Assembly: GCF_003386165.1 (NCBI RefSeq)
Contig: NZ_QRDV01000005.1
Span: 186,001-250,000 of the forward strand
Reading direction: 5' to 3'
Source of the DNA: Winogradskyella eximia
GTDB taxonomy: Bacteria > Bacteroidota > Bacteroidia > Flavobacteriales > Flavobacteriaceae
DNA length: 64,000 nucleotides
Shown: positions 18,354 to 26,474 of the stretch, in pieces
Layout: every line of letters starts with the position of its first letter
How positions within the stretch are numbered: position 1 is the stretch's first letter
Notes under the pieces: generated by a model
What the model saw: the letters and a program-made list of their open reading frames with translations, nothing else
What the model was told of the DNA's origin: nothing
The model's database searches: none
Made by a program: the position numbers and the translations under genes

Positions 18354-18363
18354 AATAATCTAA

Positions 18364-19443
18364 TTATTGAATTGAAATTTTTGCACCATTGTATAGCTTT
18401 CCTTCTGCTGATACGATATACGCTTCATCTGTATTTAAACCCGACAATACTTCTACTTCGTCTCCATAGGTTCTTCCTAAACGCAACCATCTTAATAATG
18501 CTGTATTACTTTGGCTTACGGTATACACACCCGATAATTGTCCGTTTGTTATAATAGCATCAGTTGGAATTAGCACCATTGCTGTCGCTGCTTTTCTTTC
18601 TACTGGAAATTGTACAGTAGTAAACATTCCTGATAAAATATTAGCCTCTGTTTTGTCTAAATCTATTTTTACCAAATATTGTCCACCTGTGTTTTTGGCA
18701 GATGTACTTACTTCGGCTACTTTTCCTTTTAAGGTTTGATTAATTGATTTCACCAATACGTCAACAGTAGTTCCTTTTATTATTGCAGAAATTTCAGATT
18801 CAGGTACCATAGCCATCACTTCAAAATGTCCTGGCGTTTCAATGCTTATTAATGGTGCTCCTGGATTTGCCATATCACCAGCTTCTACATTTTTACTTGT
18901 AATGGTTCCACTAAAAGGTGCTGTAATATTACTATACGTAAATTGTGCGTTAACTTCATTTTTCATTTGGTTGGCAGATTCTAAACGTGCTTTAGCCATT
19001 TCAAAATTGGCCGTCATATCATCCATTTCTTTTTGAGAAGCACTATTATCTGCAAACAAGTTTTTAAAACGGTTATAATCTTTTTGTGCATTATTAAAAG
19101 CAGCTGTTGCTTCTGATATGCCAGCATTTACTTGTGCTCGTTTGGCTTGTAAATCGGCATTATTAATAGACACCAATAATTGTCCTTTACGCACTTTAGC
19201 TCCAACATTAACATGAACTTTATTAACGTAACCCATCATTCTAGTACTTAAATCAGCACTATTTACAGCTTGAATTTTCCCACTGACCGCCAAAAATGGA
19301 CTATTGGTATTAGCTTCTACCCGACTGGTTTTTACACTTATTGCAGGTGTATTATCCTCAATTGCTTTTTTGCCTTCGCTTCCGCAACTTGTTACAAAAA
19401 ATGCTATTGCTGTAAGCGTTAGTATGTAAATATATTTTTTCAT
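18364..19443 (-). CDS. RND efflux periplasmic adaptor (membrane fusion) lipoprotein
   Basis: This 359-residue protein has a lipobox (FFVTSCGSE, Cys20), then the HlyD/AcrA order: a barrel-sandwich lipoyl half (VSGKIQAVNSADLSTRMMGYV), an alpha-hairpin rich in Ala/Gln/Lys (about residues 95-145), the second lipoyl half (YSNITAPFSGTIT), and beta-barrel and membrane-proximal domains. It bridges the RND pump to TolC. A palindromic repeat separates it from the upstream TolC gene. Confidence 0.93.
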   Translation of the reverse strand: MKKYIYILTLTAIAFFVTSCGSEGKKAIEDNTPAISVKTSRVEANTNSPFLAVSGKIQAVNSADLSTRMMGYVNKVHVNVGAKVRKGQLLVSINNADLQAKRAQVNAGISEATAAFNNAQKDYNRFKNLFADNSASQKEMDDMTANFEMAKARLESANQMKNEVNAQFTYSNITAPFSGTITSKNVEAGDMANPGAPLISIETPGHFEVMAMVPESEISAIIKGTTVDVLVKSINQTLKGKVAEVSTSAKNTGGQYLVKIDLDKTEANILSGMFTTVQFPVERKAATAMVLIPTDAIITNGQLSGVYTVSQSNTALLRWLRLGRTYGDEVEVLSGLNTDEAYIVSAEGKLYNGAKISIQ

Positions 19444-19463
19444 GTTTATTGTTTTATGTTGAT

Positions 19464-19491
19464 ACCTATAAGGTTTTAGAAACCTTGCAGG
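19464..19491. repeat. Third copy of the palindromic dispersed repeat
   Basis: It is identical to 15120-15147 over the whole element plus the following AAAAA and the preceding AT. It sits in the 53-nt gap between the TolC and adaptor genes and may form a hairpin in the operon mRNA. Confidence 0.8.
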
Positions 19492-19496
19492 AAAAA

Positions 19497-20807
19497 TTAT
19501 TCTTTAGTTAAAAATTGTAAGTATGCTTGTGCGTAATTGTATTCGAAAATGGTTTGATAATATTCTAATTGTTTTTGAGCAAATTGTGTATCTGCCATTA
19601 ATAAATCAGATGTTTTTTCTAATCCTTCTTTAAATCTATTAGTTCTAATTCTTAAAGACTCTTCAGATTGTTCTAAAGCTAAAGCTGTTAATTTCAATTT
19701 ATTCTCTGCATCAATAAACGCACGTTTTGCTTTGTTTAATTCCAAATTACTTTGAGACACATATTGTTTGTATTCTAATTTTGATTTTTCGAATTCAGAT
19801 TTACTTTTTTGTGCTTTCCCAAATCGCTTAGACCCTTGAAAAATATCCCAGCTTAATTGCGCACCAAATAAATACCCATTAGCATCTGCTTGAAAAATTT
19901 GGTCATCATATAACTCGTAACTTCCAAAAGCATTTAATCGTGGTAAAAAAGCCATTTTATCTGCTTTATTCATGGCTTCATAAGCATCTGAAGCGAGTTC
20001 CATGGCTTTAATATCCGAACGATTTTCAGATATAGATTTATCTTCCATTTCAAAAGTTGAAACCGTTAATTCGTCTGTTGGTGTGTAAACCACATACGTC
20101 TCATCGTTCATTAAAAACGATAAGTAATTAGAGGCATTTTGCACATTACTTTTTGCGGATTGTAATTGATTTTGAACTTCAGTTACTCGTACTTCAACAT
20201 TCAACACATCTGAACGTTGCAAATAGCCTTGTTTAAAACTGTTATCTGCTAATTTTTTATTGGCATTTGCCGCTTCTAATGCTTTATCTAAAACATCAAC
20301 CGCTTTATAGGCCAATTGTAATTGCATGTATGCTTTTTCAACTTCAAAAACTAAATAGTCTTGTGTACGTTCTGTTTTTAATGCCATTGCTTCCATTTTA
20401 GATTTGGCTGCTTTTCGTTGAAACATGCCATCAAAATTGATTAATGGTTGTTGAATTTCGAACTTGGTTGCATAATTTTCAATCTGCGAAGGGTCGTTTA
20501 ATAACGCTGGATTAAAATCATTTTGCGTTAATATTTCTTGATTCAATTTAGAACCAAAAGCCATTAACGGGTTCGTAGTCGCTATAGCAGTATGACTTGC
20601 GGTAATATTTGGTAAAAACACTGCATTGGTTTGTCTAAAATCGGCTTTAGCTTGTTTAAACTCTTCCTCAGAAATCTTAATACTTGTATTATTTTCTGAA
20701 ACTCTAGTTAAGACTTCTGTTTTTGTAATAGACACAGCATCTTGAGCCGTCACGGACAGAGTAAAAGCTAAAAGTAATAGTGGTATATAAATATGTTTTT
20801 TCATCAA
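19497..20807 (-). CDS. TolC family outer-membrane efflux protein
   Basis: This 436-residue protein has a signal peptide (HIYIPLLLLAFTLSVTAQ) followed by two long heptad-rich halves, as expected for TolC. They include ISEEEFKQAKADFRQTNAVFLP and the second-half SNLELNKAKRAFIDAENKLKL. It is the first gene of the RND operon, whose promoter lies inside the 3' end of the upstream DUF4405 gene, 3 nt away. Confidence 0.92.
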   Translation of the reverse strand: MMKKHIYIPLLLLAFTLSVTAQDAVSITKTEVLTRVSENNTSIKISEEEFKQAKADFRQTNAVFLPNITASHTAIATTNPLMAFGSKLNQEILTQNDFNPALLNDPSQIENYATKFEIQQPLINFDGMFQRKAAKSKMEAMALKTERTQDYLVFEVEKAYMQLQLAYKAVDVLDKALEAANANKKLADNSFKQGYLQRSDVLNVEVRVTEVQNQLQSAKSNVQNASNYLSFLMNDETYVVYTPTDELTVSTFEMEDKSISENRSDIKAMELASDAYEAMNKADKMAFLPRLNAFGSYELYDDQIFQADANGYLFGAQLSWDIFQGSKRFGKAQKSKSEFEKSKLEYKQYVSQSNLELNKAKRAFIDAENKLKLTALALEQSEESLRIRTNRFKEGLEKTSDLLMADTQFAQKQLEYYQTIFEYNYAQAYLQFLTKE

Positions 20808-20810
20808 TCA

Positions 20811-21287
20811 TTAATTTACAGTGCAAAAATAGTTTAATGTAGTATCGAAGTCTGTAACCAATGTTACTTGGCGTCCGTTTCCCTTTTTTATAACTTCTAC
20901 TTTTGGATTTATAAAAAATGGAACAATAACTAGTATAGCGCATAGTATTGCGAAACTAATAGCAACAATTCTCTTAGTAAATTGCACTTTAATAATTTTT
21001 TGGTAGACGGCTGTGACGACTTTCCAATGCAGAAAAACATGTATTATTAATAAGCCAATGAGCACAAAACTTAAGTAAAGGTGAATTGTTCCCCATTGAT
21101 GTCTGTCCATATCAAGGAAATACAGTTCTACATTCTGTCCATAAACTTCCTTTCGGTCTTGACCAGATAAAAGTGTGTACTTAATTAGAAAACCAATACC
21201 AATAATTGCAGACATACATAATGTCATAGTTGCATTTAGTATAAAGTTCCAAGTGGATTTTCGCATGGCTTTGACAGACTTTTTCAT
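20811..21287 (-). CDS. DUF4405 membrane protein (cytochrome b561-like)
   Basis: This 158-residue protein has about four TM helices. It shows the DUF4405 pattern of a first helix WNFILNATMTLCMSAIIGIGF and histidines placed for heme ligation (RHQWGTIHLYLSFV...IIHVFLHW). Such proteins are thought to be small membrane b-type cytochromes. It ends 3 nt before the TolC start, and its last codons contain a Crp/Fnr-type site, so the efflux operon can be read both from its own promoter and from this gene. Confidence 0.7.
   Translation of the reverse strand: MKKSVKAMRKSTWNFILNATMTLCMSAIIGIGFLIKYTLLSGQDRKEVYGQNVELYFLDMDRHQWGTIHLYLSFVLIGLLIIHVFLHWKVVTAVYQKIIKVQFTKRIVAISFAILCAILVIVPFFINPKVEVIKKGNGRQVTLVTDFDTTLNYFCTVN
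20824..20867 (-). promoter_or_regulatory. Crp/Fnr-type activator site and -7 box, promoter of the RND efflux operon
   Basis: The palindrome GTAAC-CAAT-GTTAC (20854-20867) lies exactly 22 nt upstream of TATTTTTG (20824-20831, minus strand), a TAnnTTTG match. The start codon follows at 20807. The site overlaps DUF4405 codons (residues RQVTLVT). The same arrangement recurs at six other promoters here. Confidence 0.75.
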
Positions 21288-21460
21288 TGTACTGATACTT
21301 TTTTGAATTGTAATTAAAAGTATCGATTAGGAAGAAATGCCACAATGACTTCGGTCAGACAAAGAAATATAAATCACATGTTTTCAATAAAATAACTACA
21401 CATTTACCTTTAAGCAATATTTCTATCATTTAATAATCATATAAAAAGTAAATACAAATG

Positions 21461-21490
21461 AAAAAAGCACTTATAAATCTTTATAAGTGC
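21461..21490 (-). terminator. Terminator after the cytochrome c gene
   Basis: Arms GCACTTATAAA and TTTATAAGTGC around TC form an 11-bp stem. On the minus strand a run of six T follows. It separates the cytochrome c operon from DUF4405. Confidence 0.85.
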
Positions 21491-21542
21491 CCTTTTACTA
21501 ACCAACCAAAAAAACTGATAACCACATCAGTTAACTTATATA

Positions 21543-22013
21543 TTACTGCTTATACGTTGCGTGACATTTCACACAATAGTTTAATGTATTTGATAAAGCA
21601 GTAAGGGAATTATCTTTATTTCGTTTTTTGAAAACTTCACTCATTATATCAGCACTTTTATGAAATTCTAATCCTAAATTCTCAAAGCCTTTATCTCCAA
21701 AAGATGCGCACATTAATTTCATTTCTGTTGTAGAACCTAGTTTTGTATATGCCAATTCTGAAGCTTTGTCATAATTATCTTGAGAGAGTAATAATGTGAT
21801 TTCTTGAACGGCCTCTAAATGACTTCTCATATTAGAAAGTTGATGATTTTTCTGCATCGCATTTAAGTTAAGCGAAACACGACCATCATCAATAATTGTA
21901 GGTTCCATAACTATGGTTTCTTCCTTTATAGAACTCTCTTTTTCTGATTCATTTTGACAAGAATGAAAACTAAAAAAACTTAAACCAATGATTACAATTA
22001 ATAATTTTCTCAT
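21543..22013 (-). CDS. Cytochrome c lipoprotein (C-terminal CxxCH, c'-like)
   Basis: This 156-residue exported protein has a lipobox (FFSFHSCQNE, Cys19). The single heme c motif CVKCH is only five residues from the C-terminus, in the helix NTLNYCVKCHATYKQ. A C-terminal heme motif on a four-helix protein is the hallmark of cytochrome c'/c-556. Such proteins bind NO or move electrons in the periplasm. Its ATG is one nucleotide after the stop of the microprotein gene, so both are translated together. Confidence 0.75.
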   Translation of the reverse strand: MRKLLIVIIGLSFFSFHSCQNESEKESSIKEETIVMEPTIIDDGRVSLNLNAMQKNHQLSNMRSHLEAVQEITLLLSQDNYDKASELAYTKLGSTTEMKLMCASFGDKGFENLGLEFHKSADIMSEVFKKRNKDNSLTALSNTLNYCVKCHATYKQ

Positions 22014-22014
22014 A

Positions 22015-22158
22015 TCACAATTTTACATTTTCTCTTGTGCCTCCATGCCCTCCTGCAACAACAAGCATTATTTTTATACTTAAATAAATAAACTTGAAGA
22101 ACTGAATGATAGGATTCATCATTTTAAATCTTTGATATTTTGAAATTCTTTCCGTCAT
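22015..22158 (-). CDS. 47-residue GGHGGTR microprotein, copy A
   Basis: Reading from the ATG at 22158 gives MTERISKYQRFKMMNP, then a single hydrophobic helix (IIQFFKFIYLSIKIMLVV) and AGGHGGTRENVKL. A paralog with the same start and 3 substitutions in the first 42 residues lies at 24571-24708, which proves the frame is used and fixes the start. An in-frame TTG at 22215 would extend it by 19 codons and is not preferred. The likely topology is one inner-membrane helix with a His/Gly tail. It is co-translated with cytochrome c. I recognise no named family. Confidence 0.75.
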   Translation of the reverse strand: MTERISKYQRFKMMNPIIQFFKFIYLSIKIMLVVAGGHGGTRENVKL

Positions 22159-22232
22159 ATTGATGCTCTCGTAATTATTGAAATTAACTCTAAAATTCTC
22201 ATTAAAGTCGAACAAAAAAACACTAGCTACAA

Positions 22233-22276
22233 CAAAAATAAATCATCATATAATAACACTCAGTAACTAATGTTAC
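22233..22276 (-). promoter_or_regulatory. Crp/Fnr-type site and -7 box, promoter of the microprotein-cytochrome c operon
   Basis: The perfect palindrome GTAAC-TAAT-GTTAC (22263-22276) is followed after exactly 22 nt by TATTTTTG (22233-22240, minus strand). The leader to the ATG at 22158 would be about 70 nt, longer than at the sister promoters. Confidence 0.75.
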
Positions 22277-22457
22277 TCAACAAAAGTGAATTACAATTAA
22301 ATCTGATTTTTTTTATTAAACAAACGTAATCTTTCTTGCGTCTTCGTTCTCCGAGTGGCAAAATATTCTTAAATTTATTGGCTTTATTTTTTTTAAAATT
22401 CTCAACAAGACATCTTTTCATTTTTGGATATCTTCAAGAGATATAATCCAAATTCTA

Positions 22458-23855
22458 ATGAATATTACAGCTGCATATACCGACCTCTATCAAATCACAA
22501 TGGCTCAAGTTTATTTTGGTACAAAACCAGATGGACGAGCGGTCTTTGATTATTATTTTAGACACAATCCTTTTAAGAGTGGGTATTCTATTTTTGCAGG
22601 ATTAGAAGATGTCTTAGATATACTTGAAACACTCGAGTTCTCATCATCAGATATTTCATATTTAGAACAAAAAGGATTTGAAAGTGATTTTTTAGACTAT
22701 TTAAAGAATTTCCGTTTTAAAGGAAACATTTATTCGAGTAAAGAAGGTGATGTTGTATTTCCTAATAGACCTATTTTACAAGTGGAAGCGAATATTATAG
22801 AAGCTCAGATTATTGAGACGCTTTTACTAAACATTCTTAATTTTCAGACCTTGATTGCTACAAAAGCAAGTAGAATAAAATTTAGTGCTAAAGATGGCAT
22901 TCTCTTAGATATGGGCTTACGTCGTGCACATGCTACAGGTGGCTATTATGCCTCTAGAGCTGCAGCCATTGGCGGTTTTGACAGTACGAGTAATGTTAAA
23001 GCTGCCGAAGATTACGACATTCCTTCTACTGGTACTATGGCACATTCTTTTATTCAAAGTTATGATGAAGAATTACAAGCTTTTAGAGATTTTGCTAAAA
23101 TGCGACCAGAGAATTGCGTCTTCTTAATAGACACTTACAATACCCTTAAAAGTGGACTACCAAATGCTATTACTGTAGCCAAAGAAATGGAAAAACGAGG
23201 CGACCGTCTGTTAGGTGTGCGTTTAGACAGTGGTGATTTAGCCTATTTATCTAAAAAAACGCGCGCTATACTTGACGATGCCAATTTGAGTTATGTAAAA
23301 ATTGTAGCATCTAACCAATTGGACGAGTATGTTATAAAAAGTTTGAAAGAACAAGGTGCGTCCATTGACATTTTTGGTGTTGGCACAAACCTAGTCACAG
23401 GAAAACCAGATGCTGCCTTAGATGGCGTTTATAAATTAGCAGAATATAATGATACACCAAGAATTAAACTTTCTGAAAATATTATTAAAATCTCGCTTCC
23501 TTTTAAAAAGCAAGTTTACAGAATGACAGACGATAATGGTATGTTTTACGGTGCAGATGCCGTAACGCTTTCTTCTGAAGATAACATTACATTAATGGAA
23601 CATCCTTTTGATACCACAAAAAGTTTAGACCTTACTTCATTTAAGCATGAGCCTTTACTTGAACTAGTGATGAAAAATGGAAAAAGAGTACTTCCTTCTC
23701 GTTCGGTTACTGAAATTTCGAAATATTCGCAATCACGTTTAAAACAACTTCCTAATGAATACAAACGTTTTCAGAATCCACATATCTATAAAATTGGACT
23801 GAGTTCTGCACTTAAGAAAGAACGTGACACTTTAATTAATAAACATAAATTCTAA
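22458..23855 (+). CDS. pncB: Nicotinate phosphoribosyltransferase
   Basis: This 465-residue enzyme of the Preiss-Handler NAD salvage pathway makes nicotinate mononucleotide from nicotinate, PRPP and ATP. Signatures are the N-terminal AAYTDLYQITMAQVYF, DMGLRRAHATGGYYASRAA, the histidine motif GTMAHSFIQS, and VRLDSGDLAYLSKKTR. It is followed 43 nt later by nicotinamidase, which supplies its substrate. Confidence 0.95.
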   Translation: MNITAAYTDLYQITMAQVYFGTKPDGRAVFDYYFRHNPFKSGYSIFAGLEDVLDILETLEFSSSDISYLEQKGFESDFLDYLKNFRFKGNIYSSKEGDVVFPNRPILQVEANIIEAQIIETLLLNILNFQTLIATKASRIKFSAKDGILLDMGLRRAHATGGYYASRAAAIGGFDSTSNVKAAEDYDIPSTGTMAHSFIQSYDEELQAFRDFAKMRPENCVFLIDTYNTLKSGLPNAITVAKEMEKRGDRLLGVRLDSGDLAYLSKKTRAILDDANLSYVKIVASNQLDEYVIKSLKEQGASIDIFGVGTNLVTGKPDAALDGVYKLAEYNDTPRIKLSENIIKISLPFKKQVYRMTDDNGMFYGADAVTLSSEDNITLMEHPFDTTKSLDLTSFKHEPLLELVMKNGKRVLPSRSVTEISKYSQSRLKQLPNEYKRFQNPHIYKIGLSSALKKERDTLINKHKF

Positions 23856-23898
23856 ACTAAGCTATACTAAAAATTAGATTCAAAATTAAATTCTACTC

Positions 23899-24504
23899 AT
23901 GAAAACGCTATTAATCATTGATGTGCAGAACGATTTTATACCAAACGGTTCTCTTCCTGTTCCCAACGGCGATCAAATTATTCATGTAATTAATAAGATT
24001 CAAGATAAATTTGATTTAGTCATTGGCACACAAGATTGGCATCCTAAAGACCATATCAGTTTTGCTAATAATCATAACGGAAAATCTGTCTTTGATGAAA
24101 TTGAAATTCATGGGCAACCACAAACCTTATGGCCAAATCACTGTGTGCAAGGTACAGCAGGTGCAGCATTTCATCCAGATTTAAATACCGACAAATTTGA
24201 AGCTATTTTTAGAAAAGGAACCAATAAAACTATTGATAGTTACAGTGCTTTTTATGACAATGGCCATTTAAAATCAACCGGATTGGCTGGTTATTTAAAA
24301 GAAAAAGGAACCACACAGCTTTTTCTATGTGGCTTAGCTGCTGATATTTGTGTTTATTTTTCAGCACGCGATGCTGTTAAAGAAGGTTTTGATTGCTTTT
24401 TTATTGAAGATGCTTCTAAAGCATTGGATAAGGACGTATTTGAAAAACTAAAAAAGGAAATGATTGCTATGGGTATTCAGATGGTAACATCCACATCTAT
24501 TTAA
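23899..24504 (+). CDS. pncA: Nicotinamidase (bifunctional nicotinamidase/pyrazinamidase type)
   Basis: This 201-residue isochorismatase-fold hydrolase converts nicotinamide to nicotinate. It shows the catalytic Asp in IDVQNDF, the metal site GTQDWHPKDH with WPNHCVQG, the Lys of FRKGTNK, and the nucleophile Cys in LCGLAADICVYFSA. It forms the NAD-salvage pair with pncB. The two genes are flanked on both sides by the microprotein duplicates. Confidence 0.95.
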   Translation: MKTLLIIDVQNDFIPNGSLPVPNGDQIIHVINKIQDKFDLVIGTQDWHPKDHISFANNHNGKSVFDEIEIHGQPQTLWPNHCVQGTAGAAFHPDLNTDKFEAIFRKGTNKTIDSYSAFYDNGHLKSTGLAGYLKEKGTTQLFLCGLAADICVYFSARDAVKEGFDCFFIEDASKALDKDVFEKLKKEMIAMGIQMVTSTSI

Positions 24505-24570
24505 TAGTTATTATACCATTAAATAGATGAGTTCTAGATATTAATCCCATACTAAGTTCTAATCATTATT

Positions 24571-24708
24571 TTAGTTCACGTTTCTTGTGCCACCATGGCC
24601 TCCTGCAACGACTATCATTATTTTGATACTTAAATAAATGAATTTGAAAAACTGAATGATAGGATTCATCATTTTAAATCTTTGATATCTTGAAATTCTT
24701 TGTGTCAT
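24571..24708 (-). CDS. 45-residue GGHGGTR microprotein, copy B
   Basis: This gene is too short for usual callers. The minus-strand reading is MTQRISRYQRFKMMNP, then IIQFFKFIYLSIKIMIVV, then AGGHGGTRNVN and a TAA stop. It is nearly identical to copy A, and an in-frame TGA upstream limits the start to this ATG. The DNA of the two copies shares an uninterrupted block of about 39 bp. It lies 146 nt downstream of SQR on the same strand and converges on pncA. The function is unknown. Confidence 0.75.
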   Translation of the reverse strand: MTQRISRYQRFKMMNPIIQFFKFIYLSIKIMIVVAGGHGGTRNVN

Positions 24709-24783
24709 AGTATTTTTAATTTTCACGGTTATATTTCTGTGACTTGACAAATTTGATTACTCTATTAATAAAACACCCCTAAA

Positions 24784-24799
24784 GTCCCCTCGAGGGGAC
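24784..24799. repeat. Perfect 16-bp palindrome between SQR and microprotein B
   Basis: GTCCCCTCGAGGGGAC is a perfect inverted repeat in the sequence CACCCCTAAAGTCCCC... that recurs as an intergenic element in many flavobacterial genomes. It may act as a hairpin terminator or attenuator for SQR, but no T-run follows. Confidence 0.6.
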
Positions 24800-24854
24800 A
24801 TTACTCTTATGTGTTTACTCAAAATTCATTAGCTCACACTAATTTTTAAAAAAA

Positions 24855-26312
24855 CTATTCAGGAATCAACCACCAAAATGGTCGCATTTTAGCTTTATAG
24901 ATAAAAGCATAGTGTAAGGCTAATTTTAACCAGTGACCAGCTAAACCAATTTCCCCAAAAGTTTTACCGAGTTGACGTCCTTGTGTTTTAGGATATTTTT
25001 CATAATCTGGAACAATGGGATACGTAGTAATACTAACTCCACTTCCATTAATTAAACCAAAACCTGCAGAAGCAATACATGCTGCTCCCATATTTCCCAT
25101 AGAACCTTTGTGGCTTAAGGATTCTTTTCCACTCTTTATAGAATCAATAATATTATCTGCTACTAACTTCGCCGTGATACCAGATGGCATTCCTGTTCTT
25201 GGTGGTGCTGGTGAAATAACTGTTCCGTTTTTACTCGTTCTTGGTTTAGAAATAGCGTGTGGTGGCGCAAACGCAATACCTGGCGCAAAAATGTTTTTAT
25301 AACTTGGATTTTGATACGTTTCTGGCCAATCTTTAACAGACCATTCTTCATAAGGTTTTGGTGTGTAATCTGCATCAACAATCATGAACCCTTTAAAGAG
25401 TTTTTCTGTGACATCGTTTTCATTTTTATCATAAGCTTTAAAACCATGACCAGAAAATGATGGAATTAACATGGCAAAATCATAAGCTTCTGATTTCTGT
25501 TCTCCTTCTAAATTTTCGTAATGTGCTACACCATCTTCAATTTTATTAACGCCTGCTCCTAGAATCCATTTAATGTCTCTGTCTTCAAAAACCATCTCAA
25601 CCATTTCATGAGATTTCATGGTCATGCTTCCGTAGCTTAACAACATACCATCCATACCAAAATCGCCTAATTGATATTCGTTAGAAATCCAAGTGACTTC
25701 TGCCATGTCACGAACGTTGTGCTTACGCAATTCTTGTTCTACATTTAATATATATTCAAAAGCAGCACCTTGACAGGTTGATTTTGCATGACCTGTACCA
25801 ATTAAAATTTTAGCTTTTTTACCTGCTTTCATTTCTTCAATTAGCGCTTTTAAACCTTCCCAAGCATGGTCTGCATGTGAATATGTACAAACAGAATAAG
25901 CTTTATTTTCACCAGGAATTAAGCCTTCAGTAGCTTCAAAATTTAATTTTGGCCCTGTGGCATTAATCAAATAATCATAAGTTATTTTTTCTTGTTGTCC
26001 TTTCTTATCTCCAACCACATATTCGGATAAAACATAAGGTTTCTCTTCGGTTTTATCTCCTTCAGGAAAAAAAGAAATCGCTTTGGCTTGTTTATAACCA
26101 ATCCCTTTCTTTTTATATAAGGGCTCTAATGGGAAATATATTTTTTCTGATTTCATTCTTCCAATTCCAACCCAAATGTTAGACGGAACCCATTGGTAAT
26201 TACTGTTGGGTGATACCACAACAACTTCGTGCTTTTTCGGTAGTTTTCTGCGTAAATGCGTTGCTGCAACGTGACCAGAAATTCCGGCTCCAAGAATGAC
26301 AATTTTAGACAT
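24855..26312 (-). CDS. Sulfide:quinone oxidoreductase-type FAD enzyme
   Basis: This 485-residue flavoprotein of the disulfide-reductase superfamily has an N-terminal FAD-binding IVILGAGISGHVAATHL and the NYQWVPSNIWVGIG segment. Three cysteines sit as in SQRs: Cys142, Cys180 (GHAKSTCQGAAFEY) and Cys412 (GAACIASAG). A C-terminal amphipathic/aromatic tail (YKAKMRPFWWLIPE) suits membrane attachment. It should oxidise sulfide to persulfide or polysulfide and reduce quinone. A CstB-like persulfide dioxygenase lies 13 kb away. The subtype is not certain. Confidence 0.85.
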   Translation of the reverse strand: MSKIVILGAGISGHVAATHLRRKLPKKHEVVVVSPNSNYQWVPSNIWVGIGRMKSEKIYFPLEPLYKKKGIGYKQAKAISFFPEGDKTEEKPYVLSEYVVGDKKGQQEKITYDYLINATGPKLNFEATEGLIPGENKAYSVCTYSHADHAWEGLKALIEEMKAGKKAKILIGTGHAKSTCQGAAFEYILNVEQELRKHNVRDMAEVTWISNEYQLGDFGMDGMLLSYGSMTMKSHEMVEMVFEDRDIKWILGAGVNKIEDGVAHYENLEGEQKSEAYDFAMLIPSFSGHGFKAYDKNENDVTEKLFKGFMIVDADYTPKPYEEWSVKDWPETYQNPSYKNIFAPGIAFAPPHAISKPRTSKNGTVISPAPPRTGMPSGITAKLVADNIIDSIKSGKESLSHKGSMGNMGAACIASAGFGLINGSGVSITTYPIVPDYEKYPKTQGRQLGKTFGEIGLAGHWLKLALHYAFIYKAKMRPFWWLIPE

Positions 26313-26369
26313 TTTCTTATGATTTAATACTATGAAATTAGTTTAATAATTAAGCTTATGAAATGATTT

Positions 26370-26384
26370 AGGTCATTATGACCT
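26370..26384. promoter_or_regulatory. Operator-like palindrome in the SQR leader
   Basis: AGGTCAT-T-ATGACCT is a perfect 15-bp inverted repeat, 58 nt upstream of the SQR ATG. A third half-site (AAGGTCATA) overlaps the candidate -7 region at 26415-26422. It may bind a second regulator. Confidence 0.45.
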
Positions 26385-26414
26385 TTATACTAATTAATAG
26401 CTTCGATTAGATTA

Positions 26415-26458
26415 TAAAGGTCATATTTTCAAATAAAACCAACCGTAACTATTGTTAC
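26415..26458 (-). promoter_or_regulatory. Crp/Fnr-type site with degenerate -7 box, probable SQR promoter
   Basis: The perfect palindrome GTAAC-TATT-GTTAC (26445-26458) is present. At the 22-nt spacing seen elsewhere, the minus strand reads GACCTTTA, two changes from TAnnTTTG, so this is the weakest of the seven. The leader would be about 100 nt. Confidence 0.55.
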
Positions 26459-26474
26459 ACTATGACGCAATTAA

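Noticed and set aside
21346..21357. TGAC-TTCG-GTCA hairpin upstream of DUF4405
   Set aside because: A 4-bp stem with a stable tetraloop can occur by chance and has no associated signal.
22159..22215. N-terminal extension of microprotein A from a TTG at 22215
   Set aside because: The paralog has an in-frame stop before its ATG, so the shared MT[EQ]RIS start is more credible, although the TTG would give a leader length like the sister genes.
24723..24742. TCACGGTTATATTTCTGTGA resembling the tandem palindromes of the sigma-54 circuit
   Set aside because: The spacer is four bases longer, so the two halves would sit on different helix faces, and no sigma-54-like promoter follows.
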